A DNA stretch of 6,941 bases from NCBI GenBank assembly GCA_964429355.1, contig CAYSCH010000459.1, forward strand, positions 1-6,941, written 5' to 3'. The position numbers and the translations under genes are program-made. Shown piece by piece: positions 1 to 6,117 of the stretch (the stretch's first letter is position 1; each line of letters opens with the position of its first letter). The DNA is from JAAYAY01 sp964429355 (GTDB taxonomy: Bacteria > Planctomycetota > Planctomycetia > Pirellulales > Thermoguttaceae). A model generated the notes under the pieces. That model was not told where the DNA came from, searched no databases, and was given only the letters and a program-made list of their open reading frames with translations.

Positions 1-125
1 TCCACTTCCCGGTCGAAGTCGGCCTGGTTCCAGTCAGAATCCATTGCGCATTCCTGATGGAATGTCTCCGCGATTCGATCCAACGGAACATCGGCAAATT
101 CCCCGCGATGGACAAAGTGCTCCAT
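1..125 (-). CDS. N-terminal fragment of an unrecognised protein, cut by the left edge
   Basis: Reading the minus strand from the ATG at 125-123 gives an open frame of 41 codons that runs off the left edge. It begins MEHFVHRGEFADVP and continues with a D/E-rich segment (AETFHQECAMDSDWNQADFDRE). The start is chosen because GGGAG lies 7 bases upstream on the minus strand and the codon is ATG. A second in-frame ATG at 44-42 also has AGGA about 7 bases upstream. The frame stays open upstream of 125 back to a TAG at about 212-210, but that extension has no usual start codon. The composition looks protein-like and is less arginine-rich than typical shadow frames. I do not recognise the family and assign no function. 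It is divergently oriented to the MFS transporter gene, so the two could share a control region. That would suit a regulator or a related enzyme, but nothing visible shows which. Confidence 0.5.
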   Translation of the reverse strand, partial: MEHFVHRGEFADVPLDRIAETFHQECAMDSDWNQADFDREV

Positions 126-236
126 ATGCCTTCTCCCTTCGAGATCGAAGGCGTGATAGAGCGAGTCTCCGGGAGAGGCAAGATAAATGTGGGTTTCTTC
201 GGTCGCTCCGTGCTATGTATCGGCATGGACTGAACC
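126..236. promoter_or_regulatory. Divergent intergenic region between the left-edge gene and the MFS gene
   Basis: This is the only sizeable non-coding spacer in the window (111 bases) and it must hold the start signals for both divergent genes. I see no convincing -35/-10 pair in either direction. TATGTA at 214-219 is a possible -10 for the plus strand but lacks a good -35 at the right distance. Two short inverted repeats lie here: a 7-bp-arm one at 136-151 and TCTCC-G-GGAGA at 166-176. The call as a regulatory region rests on gene orientation, not on a recognised motif. Confidence 0.4.
136..151. repeat. Short perfect inverted repeat next to the left-edge gene's ribosome binding site
   Basis: CCTTCGA (136-142), spacer GA, TCGAAGG (145-151) form a perfect palindrome with 7-bp arms. 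It lies 10 bases upstream of the minus-strand ATG at 125 and overlaps that gene's ribosome binding region. It could be an operator for a dimeric regulator or a small mRNA hairpin. A repeat of this length can also arise by chance in GC-rich DNA. Confidence 0.35.
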
Positions 237-1494
237 ATGATGAATACGAACAGGGATTCTCCCTTTTTTTACGGTTGGGTGATTATCGCGGTCGGCATCA
301 TCACCGGCATGCTGGTGTATGGCGTCAGGCACTCCTTTTCCATATTCTTCCCGGAGATCCTGGATGAGTTTGGCTGGAGCCGCGGCAGTACCGCTCTGAT
401 GATGTCCATCAACGTCTTCGTCTACGGATTGATGGCGCCCGTGGCAGGAACCCTCGGCGGCCGGTGGAAACCCAAAATCATGATGCGCGTCGGGGTGATC
501 CTTCTGGCTCTGGCCATGATCGGCTGTTCCTTTGCCCGCCAGGTATGGCACTTCTATATTTTCTTCGGCGTGGCGGTCCCCGTGGGAACGGCCTTATGCG
601 CTTGGCCGATCATCTCGCCGGCGCTGATGAATTGGTTCGCCACCCGGCGAGGGCTCGTTATGGGCCTGGGGCAGATGGGAGGGGGGTTCAGTTTTGTGTA
701 CGGCCTGATGGCGGAATATCTGATCCTGCGTCTGGGTTGGCGTTTTGCCTACCTGGCCTTGGCCGTCATCCTCGTCGCGGTTCTGTTGCCTTTGCATCAC
801 TTCGTCTTTCATTATCACCCGAAGAGCAAGGGGTTGAAGGCATACGGCAGCGAAGATCTCGAATCAGAAAGGGCCGCGAAGGGCCGCGCCCTTTCGAGAA
901 ACTGGACCATGCCGCAAATGCTGCATAGCTATCAGTTATGGTTTCTGGTTCTGTCCTATTTTCTTTTCTGGGGCATCTCGTGTTTTCTGGTTTTGTCGCA
1001 CCAGATCAAATATGCCGAAGACGCCGGCTACAGCAGTGTCTTTGCGGTATCCGTATTCGCCCTTTACGGCGTGGCCATGCTTTTGGGTCAGTTCTCGGGA
1101 GTAATGTCCGACCGTATCGGCCGGGAAAAGACCATGGTCCTTTCCTCCGCCACCGCCCTGATCGGGCTGATTTCCCTGATCGCCGTCCGCGACACCTCCC
1201 NNNNNNNNNNGTTTCGGCTATGGCGCCGGCCTCTTTACCGCCGTCATCTCCGCCGGCACCGCGGACATCTTCTACGGCAAGCACTTCGGCACCGCTGCGG
1301 GCATATTGCTGACCGGCATGGGACTGGGCGGCTGCATCGGCCCCTGGCTCGGCGGATATCTCTACGACATCTCGGGCAGCTACGACGGCGCCTTCATCCT
1401 GTGCATGGTGTGCATTGTGCTGGCCTCCGTTAGCTATTGGATTGCGGCCCCCCGGAACGCGGATAAATTGCACGCCAAAATGCTAAAAATCTGA
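237..1494 (+). CDS. MFS transporter, monocarboxylate/oxalate-formate type, interrupted by an assembly gap
   Basis: This is an inner-membrane secondary carrier of the major facilitator superfamily, closest in style to the monocarboxylate / oxalate:formate antiporter group. The substrate cannot be read from sequence, and a small organic acid is only a guess. The N-terminal block, YGWVIIAVG then SFSIFFPEI then EFGWSRG (residues 12-50), is typical of that group. Hydrophobic segments fall near 13-34, 51-72, 80-99, 105-128, 138-160, 168-191, 232-254, 266-288 and 299-317, with further helices after the gap. Motif A, GVMSDRIGREK, is at 288-298, in the loop between helices 8 and 9. Residues 1-321 are read up to base 1200. 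After the N run the frame changes, and bases 1213-1491 encode 93 residues starting FGYGAGLFTA that fit the last helices and tail. The visible total of 414 residues is slightly short of the usual 420-430. The ATG at 237 is the first possible start, since an in-frame TGA lies just before it. Its ribosome binding site is weak (GGA near 227). A nitroreductase gene follows 18 bases downstream. Confidence 0.85.
1201..1210. other. Assembly gap (ten N) inside the MFS gene
   Basis: Ten undetermined bases interrupt the transporter gene. The left part ends one base into a codon and the right part resumes with two bases before a codon, so the true insert must be a multiple of three. Ten is therefore a placeholder length. 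Comparison with the usual spacing between the RDTS-like end of helix 9 and the following FGYG segment suggests roughly 10-14 missing residues, about 30-42 bases. That estimate is from memory of the family. Confidence 0.95.
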
Positions 1495-1497
1495 TCC

Positions 1498-1503
1498 AGG
1501 AGG
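1498..1503 (+). promoter_or_regulatory. Ribosome binding site of the nitroreductase gene
   Basis: A full AGGAGG consensus lies 9 bases before the ATG at 1513, within the 18-base spacer after the MFS stop codon. It fixes the start of the nitroreductase and is much stronger than the site of the upstream transporter gene, so the second gene may be translated more than the first. Confidence 0.85.
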
Positions 1504-1512
1504 AAAAGAGCT

Positions 1513-2076
1513 ATGGATTTCAAAACACTGTTGACCAACCGGCGTTCAATCAGGAGCTTTCTGGACAGGGAGGTCCCGTTGCCCGTTCTCGAGGAGATTC
1601 TGCAGGAGACCTGCCTTGCCCCGACGGCAAGCAACCTTCAGCCATGCCGATTCATCATCATCCGGGATCGGGCTCTGATGAAAAGGCTCTCCGATGAAAG
1701 CAAGCGCGGTCTCCTTGCCGACATCGCCAAAAACCCGAACGGCCCGACGAAGCAATACGAAGAGGTTCTCCGCATAGAATCCTTCAATGTCTTTTATAAC
1801 GCCCCTTGCCTGGTATACATCATCGGCCCCTGCGATCTTTCCTCCCTGGACGTGGATTGCGGCCTCACGGCTGCCTATCTGATGTTTGCGGCAACCGCGC
1901 GGGGACTGGGAACATGTTGGATCGGGCTGGGCGCCTGCATCCGCGATCGCGGGATGCGGAAGGAGATCGGCGTTCCGGACGATCACGAAATCGTGGCCCC
2001 CATCATCCTGGGTTACCCGGAAAGCATTCCTCCCGCTTCCGAAAGGCACGCCCCGATCATCGTTAAGGTGATTTGA
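1513..2076 (+). CDS. Nitroreductase-family FMN-dependent oxidoreductase
   Basis: This is a cytoplasmic flavoprotein of the nitroreductase family, which binds FMN, works as a dimer and usually takes electrons from NAD(P)H. Natural substrates vary widely (quinones, nitroaromatics, enones, flavin chemistry) and cannot be told here. At 187 residues it is a complete single-domain member without the ferredoxin domain that longer anaerobe homologues carry. Family marks are RRSIRSF at 10-16 (FMN phosphate contacts), APTASNLQPCRF at 36-47, the helix GLTAAYLMFAATARGLGTCWIG at 117-138, and PIILGYPE at 163-170. The start at 1513 is set by a strong AGGAGG. The gene follows the MFS transporter by 18 bases and probably shares its transcript, so the enzyme may act on something the carrier moves. 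Its end faces the end of hsdR, with 19 bases between the stop codons and no visible terminator hairpin. Confidence 0.88.
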   Translation: MDFKTLLTNRRSIRSFLDREVPLPVLEEILQETCLAPTASNLQPCRFIIIRDRALMKRLSDESKRGLLADIAKNPNGPTKQYEEVLRIESFNVFYNAPCLVYIIGPCDLSSLDVDCGLTAAYLMFAATARGLGTCWIGLGACIRDRGMRKEIGVPDDHEIVAPIILGYPESIPPASERHAPIIVKVI

Positions 2077-2095
2077 TCCTTGCCGCAGGCGTCTG

Positions 2096-5000
2096 TCAGA
2101 TCGATTGGCTTGCCCGGCTTCCCGTCTGCGGCCGGTCATAGGTCAGCGTGAACACGGTGTCAGTCAGCCACCGCTTGAACGACTCGTTGTCCATGAACTG
2201 TTTGAAGAGCTCCGTATCGTCCTTGAGGACGGCCGTCATGACGCGCGCCAGGGCCTTGTCATGCTCGATGCGGGCGTTGGGTTTGTCCGAGTTCTGCCTC
2301 GCGTTCTGGTATGCCTTGTCCGCCGCCACCCGGTCCGGAATCTCTTCCGTGATCAGCTTGTGGACCCGGTCGGTGTCCGTCCAGGGGATATTACCGAACT
2401 GGTCGTTGAAGGTCCTGAGAATATTGGACAGACGATCGATCTCCGCCTCCATGATGCGTCCGCCGCCCGTCGTCGGCACTGGCTCGATATAGGCGTCCTC
2501 GTCCGGAAGCTGGATCTTCATCGTCGCCTGTTTCTCGACCCGGTAGCTGTCCATGTCGATGGACTCCAGGATCCCCTTTGCCAGATCCTCCTCCACCGGC
2601 GCCGGGAGTTTCGGAACGAGGAAGTTCAGGAGAATCGAAAGCTTCTCCCATTCGGCCTGGGTGTACGGGAGGATCGATGCCAGAAAGCCGTACATCCTCA
2701 GAAACGCCTTGGCCTTTCCCTTGAAGTCCACTTGTCCGTCCTCGTCGAGTCGCTCTTTGTAAACGGCCACACAGGCGTCGAGGAGCGGATCCAGTTTGTC
2801 ACGGTCCGCCCCGTCGAGATAGAGCGTCACGAACCGGACGATCTGTTGCGCTTCATAAACCGTGTAACCGTCGAGAGCCGCCTTGAGGTCGTGCAGCTTG
2901 TTCGGGTCGGTCTCTTCGGCGAGGATCGTGGTCCGATAATAGTCGGCAAACGCTTCCTGGATCATATCCGCATCGTTCATGAAATCGAGAACAAAGACGT
3001 CGTGCTTCTGTGGGCGGGCGCGGTTCAGGCGCGAGAGCGTCTGCACCGCCTTGATCCCGGAGAGTATCTTGTCCACGTACATGGTGTGCAGAAGCGGCTC
3101 GTCGTAGCCGGTCTGGAACTTGTCGGCGCAGATGAGGAAGCGATAGGGGTCCGCCTGGATCCGGTCGGTGATCTGGCCGGAGGGAAAACCGTTGAGCGAG
3201 GACTCCGTCATCTTCACGCCGCCGTACTCGTGCTCGCCCGAGAAGGCCACGATGGCCTTATGCGGGCTCTTGCGCTCGGCCAGGTAGTCGCGGATCGCAT
3301 GGAAGTACTGGATCGCCCGCTCGATGCCGCTTGTCACCACCATCGCCCGCGCCTGTCCGCCGATCTTGTTTTGCGCCATAACCTGCTCGTGGAAGTGGTC
3401 CACCATGATCTCGGCCTTGAGCCGGATGGCGTGGTCGTGGCTCTCCACGTAGCGGCGGAGCTTCTTCTGCGCCCGCTTCGTATCGAACATCGGGTCGCCC
3501 TCCACGGTTTTGACGAGCCTGTAGTAGCTCTCGACCGGCGTGTAATGCTTGAGCACGTCCAGGATGAAACCTTCCTGGATCGCCTGCTTCATTGTGTAGC
3601 TGTGGAAGGGCCGGTGCGCCACTTTGCCGTCGGGCTGCGGCACCGACTCGCCGAAGATCTCCAGCGTCTTGTTCTTGGGTGTGGCGGTGAAGGCAAAGTA
3701 GCTCGCATTGGGGAGGAGCTTCTTGGCTTCCATCAGTCGATTGATCTTATCCTCAACGGTTTCTTCATCCTCCCCAGCGCCGGCCTCGGAGAGGGCCATC
3801 GAGATCGCGGCGGAAGTCCGTCCGCCCTGGCTGGAGTGCGCCTCATCGATGAGGATCGCGAAGCTCCTGCCGCGCTGGGCATCGCCGATCTCGTTCAGAA
3901 TGAAGGGGAAGGTCTGTACCGTGGTGATGATGATCTTCTTCCCCGCCTCCAGAAAGGCAGTGAGCTGGCCGGTCTTGCTCCCCGAATCGCCGGTTACCGC
4001 GCCCACGGTCGCCCCGACCTGGGCGAACTGCCGGATGGTAGCGCGGAGCTGCTGGTCCAGGATGCGCCGGTCGGTGACGACGATGATCGAATCGAAGACG
4101 GACCTGTCTTCCTTCTTGAGGCCGATCATCTGGTGGGCGAGCCAGGCGATGGAGTTGCTCTTGCCGCTCCCCGCCGAGTGCTGGATCAGATACCGCCGCC
4201 CCGCGCCGTTTCTGCTTGCATCTGCCAGGAGGCGGTGTACTACGTCAAGTTGGTGGAAGCGCGGCCAGATCTGCACCCGCTTTTTGCGGCCGGTCTTCTC
4301 GTCCTTCGTTTCGACGACCTGGGCGTAGTTCTCCAGGATGTCCGTTAGCCCCTCGCGGGTGAGCAGGCGTTTCCAGAGGTAGTCGGTCTTGATCCCCTCG
4401 GGATTGGGTGGATTGCCGGCCCCGTCGTTCCACCCTTGATTGAACGGGAGAAACCAAGAACCCTTGCCTTTCAGGTGGGTGCAAAAGCGCACCTCCTGGT
4501 CGTCCACGGCAAAGTGGGCTACGCAACGGCCGAACTCGAAGAGCCGCTCCTTGGGGCTCCGGTCTCGCATGTACTGTTCCACCGCGTCGGCCACGGTCTG
4601 CTTGGTGAGGCTATTCTTCAACTCGAAGGTGGCGATGGGCAGGCCGTTGATGAAAAGGGCTATGTCCAAGGAGCGCTGAGTTTCATCGAGGCTGTAGCGG
4701 AGCTGCCGGGTGACCGAAAAGCGGTTCGCCTCGTAGAGCGCCTGGGCCTTTTCGTTGCCCGCTGAGGGGGTGCCATAGAAGAGAGCGATCTCGTGAGGCC
4801 CGTCCTTGATCCCCTTCCGCAGGCAATCGATGGTCCCCCGCTTGGCGATCTCGCCCTGCAGCCGCGCGAGGAATTTCCGCCGCGTCGGGCTATCGTTCTC
4901 GATGTCGAGGATTTCGGCCACTTTCGGCTGGGCGACCTTCAGAAAGACAGACAGTTGAACCAGATCAACGCAGAATTCGCGACTGTAATCCCCGGGCTTG

Positions 5001-5125
5001 CCGCCGATCCAGCCGCTGTCTCCACTGCTTTTTTCAGTAACCAGTCCTTGGGGGTCGCAGGAGTGGCCCGTCAGGGCGGTGCAGAGCAAGCGCTCGAATC
5101 CCTTCTCGCTGGTGTCGGTGGTCAC
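2096..5125 (-). CDS. hsdR: Type I restriction endonuclease subunit R (HsdR)
   Basis: This is the restriction and DNA-translocation subunit of a type I restriction-modification enzyme. Within the R-M-S complex it pumps DNA using ATP and cuts far from the unmethylated target. At 1009 residues it is full length. The N-terminal nuclease domain (about 30-200) shows the PD-(D/E)xK core as D154 and E168-L-K170, in SLDIALFINGLPIATFELK, followed by a conserved EQY at 183-185. The helicase/translocase motifs follow in order: motif I HSAGSGKS 316-323, motif II DEAH 427-430, motif III FTATP 479-483, motif V DKFQTGYDEP 668-677, and motif VI QTLSRLNRARP 695-705. The C-terminal helical region (about 740-1009) would contact the methyltransferase. 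The start is GTG at 5125-5123, supported by AGGAGG 9 bases upstream. That GTG overlaps the upstream gene's TGA (GTGA), giving translational coupling. All key residues are present, so activity is expected if hsdM and a complete hsdS exist. Assignment to a type I subfamily (IA, IB and so on) is not attempted. Confidence 0.96.
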   Translation of the reverse strand: MTTDTSEKGFERLLCTALTGHSCDPQGLVTEKSSGDSGWIGGKPGDYSREFCVDLVQLSVFLKVAQPKVAEILDIENDSPTRRKFLARLQGEIAKRGTIDCLRKGIKDGPHEIALFYGTPSAGNEKAQALYEANRFSVTRQLRYSLDETQRSLDIALFINGLPIATFELKNSLTKQTVADAVEQYMRDRSPKERLFEFGRCVAHFAVDDQEVRFCTHLKGKGSWFLPFNQGWNDGAGNPPNPEGIKTDYLWKRLLTREGLTDILENYAQVVETKDEKTGRKKRVQIWPRFHQLDVVHRLLADASRNGAGRRYLIQHSAGSGKSNSIAWLAHQMIGLKKEDRSVFDSIIVVTDRRILDQQLRATIRQFAQVGATVGAVTGDSGSKTGQLTAFLEAGKKIIITTVQTFPFILNEIGDAQRGRSFAILIDEAHSSQGGRTSAAISMALSEAGAGEDEETVEDKINRLMEAKKLLPNASYFAFTATPKNKTLEIFGESVPQPDGKVAHRPFHSYTMKQAIQEGFILDVLKHYTPVESYYRLVKTVEGDPMFDTKRAQKKLRRYVESHDHAIRLKAEIMVDHFHEQVMAQNKIGGQARAMVVTSGIERAIQYFHAIRDYLAERKSPHKAIVAFSGEHEYGGVKMTESSLNGFPSGQITDRIQADPYRFLICADKFQTGYDEPLLHTMYVDKILSGIKAVQTLSRLNRARPQKHDVFVLDFMNDADMIQEAFADYYRTTILAEETDPNKLHDLKAALDGYTVYEAQQIVRFVTLYLDGADRDKLDPLLDACVAVYKERLDEDGQVDFKGKAKAFLRMYGFLASILPYTQAEWEKLSILLNFLVPKLPAPVEEDLAKGILESIDMDSYRVEKQATMKIQLPDEDAYIEPVPTTGGGRIMEAEIDRLSNILRTFNDQFGNIPWTDTDRVHKLITEEIPDRVAADKAYQNARQNSDKPNARIEHDKALARVMTAVLKDDTELFKQFMDNESFKRWLTDTVFTLTYDRPQTGSRASQSI

Positions 5126-6117
5126 GCAGAGTTCCCTCCTTCCCGTTCACAGAGCAGATGCGTCACGATGCGGACGATGATCTCCTTTTCCGCCGGCTTG
5201 CTCTCGGCGATGAGCAGCGTCAAGGCCACTAGGGCGGCATCGGCGATGCGCCGCTCGCCCTTCCGGTCCCGGATCGCCCCATTCTTTTCCAAGAACCAGA
5301 GGAACAGGGCAGCCCCGATGCGCTTGTTGCCGTCGATGAAGGCGTGGTTCTTGATGAGGAAGTAGAGCAGGTTCGCGGCCTTCTCTTCCAGACTCGGGTA
5401 GAGTTCCTGGCCATCGAAGGTCTGCATCACCGCGCCCAGGGCGGCCTGGAGCCCCTCGTCTTTCTGCCTGCCGAAAAGGGCTGAGCCGCCGAACCGCTCC
5501 CGCAGCCGCTCCACGATCCGCAGGGCCTCCGGATAACTCAAGAGCGAGGTCATCTTTTCACCCGCCGGGGGTGCGCTCACCCGCTGATAGTCGTAGTCGT
5601 CCAGAAGGTCCAGGGCAAAGCGATACTCGCCCACAACCGAAAGCAGGGCCTTGGCCTCGTCGCCGGACAAATCCCGCCGGTCGGCCATGTCGGCGATCAG
5701 GCGGACCGCCTGGTTGAGGTCGCGCAACCGCCGCTCGTTGACCGTGTAGCCCTTGAGCAGATGGTCCCTGAGTACCCGGGTGGCCCAGATGCGGAACTGA
5801 GTGCCCCGCTTCGAGTTGACCCGGTAGCCGACGGAAAGAACCGCGTCCAAATTGAAGTATTCGACTTTGTATGTCTTTCCATCCGCCGCAGTTGTTGCAA
5901 AAAATGCAACAACTGACGTCCGGTCAAGCTCTCCTTCCCGGAATACGTTCCTCAAATGTCTGGAGATGACAGACTTGTCGCGTTCGAAAAGTGCAGTCAT
6001 CTGGTTGAGGCTCAGCCAAATGCTCTCCTTCTCCAGTCGGACGTCCAGTGCGATAGTGCCGTCCGGGTCCTGATCGAGGACAATTTCACCACGAGCTTCT
6101 TCGCTCTGCCTCGTCAT
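5122..6117 (-). CDS. RhuM-family protein fused to a Fic/Doc-like domain
   Basis: This is a two-domain protein of 331 residues. The N-terminal part (about 15-125) matches the RhuM virulence-protein family named from Salmonella: WLSLNQMTALFERDKSVIS at 34-52, looking like a helix-turn-helix, then a VVAxFATTAADGKTY-type block at 69-83 and GYRVNSKRGTQFRIWATRVL at 97-116. RhuM's biochemical role is not established. A helical linker leads to a C-terminal Fic/Doc domain (about 190-320) with the catalytic motif HAFIDGNKR at 258-266. The lysine where AMPylating Fic enzymes have glycine (GNGR), and the lack of the second arginine, resemble Doc, which phosphorylates EF-Tu. Any activity and target here are unproven. 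I find no [S/T]xxxE[G/N] inhibitory motif. The ATG at 6117-6115 overlaps the hsdS stop (ATGA) and has AGGAGG 7 bases upstream. The end overlaps the hsdR start (GTGA). The position between hsdS and hsdR suggests a role tied to the restriction system. The RhuM part is lower in G+C than the Fic/Doc part. Confidence 0.88.
   Translation of the reverse strand: MTRQSEEARGEIVLDQDPDGTIALDVRLEKESIWLSLNQMTALFERDKSVISRHLRNVFREGELDRTSVVAFFATTAADGKTYKVEYFNLDAVLSVGYRVNSKRGTQFRIWATRVLRDHLLKGYTVNERRLRDLNQAVRLIADMADRRDLSGDEAKALLSVVGEYRFALDLLDDYDYQRVSAPPAGEKMTSLLSYPEALRIVERLRERFGGSALFGRQKDEGLQAALGAVMQTFDGQELYPSLEEKAANLLYFLIKNHAFIDGNKRIGAALFLWFLEKNGAIRDRKGERRIADAALVALTLLIAESKPAEKEIIVRIVTHLLCEREGGNSA
5135..5140 (-). 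promoter_or_regulatory. Ribosome binding site of hsdR, inside the upstream gene
   Basis: The minus strand reads AGGAGG here, 9 bases before the GTG start of hsdR. It lies within the last codons of the RhuM-Fic/Doc gene. This decides the GTG as the start and shows that hsdR is translated from the same message, with a stop/start overlap of 4 bases. Confidence 0.8.
5889..5915. repeat. Perfect 11-bp inverted repeat inside the RhuM coding region
   Basis: On the plus strand CAGTTGTTGCA (5889-5899) and TGCAACAACTG (5905-5915) are exact reverse complements around a 5-base A loop. In the mRNA this would form an 11-bp stem with a UUUUU loop, covering codons 68-77 of the RhuM-Fic/Doc gene (S-V-V-A-F-F-A-T-T-A). 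Nine codons in a row (68-76) end in A or T, unusual for this GC-rich gene. No U-run follows the stem, so it is not a standard terminator. It may be an internal operator, an mRNA structure, or a by-product of encoding VVA and ATT. Confidence 0.7.

Noticed and set aside
166..176. Small palindrome TCTCC-G-GGAGA in the divergent spacer
   Set aside because: Its 5-bp arms are easily expected by chance in GC-rich DNA, so it is not listed as a separate feature.
44..367. Plus-strand open frame of 107 codons at the left end
   Set aside because: It overlaps the minus-strand left-edge gene, the divergent spacer and the MFS start in another frame. It is arginine-rich and has no good ribosome binding site.
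1201..1433. Transporter reading continued in the original frame after the N run
   Set aside because: The product turns into an arginine/histidine-rich, non-membrane tail. The other frame from 1213 gives a proper MFS C-terminus.
2077..2095. Possible bidirectional terminator between the convergent nitroreductase and hsdR genes
   Set aside because: The 19-base spacer and its flanks hold no stem longer than about 3 bp and no T-run.
1546..2139. Minus-strand open frame of 197 codons opposite the nitroreductase
   Set aside because: The plus strand encodes a clear nitroreductase with a strong ribosome binding site. The antisense product has no family features.
2105..4348. Long plus-strand open frame of 747 codons antisense to hsdR
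   Set aside because: It mirrors hsdR, which has every expected nuclease and helicase motif. The antisense product is arginine-, histidine- and leucine-rich with no recognisable domain, as expected for a shadow of a GC-rich gene.
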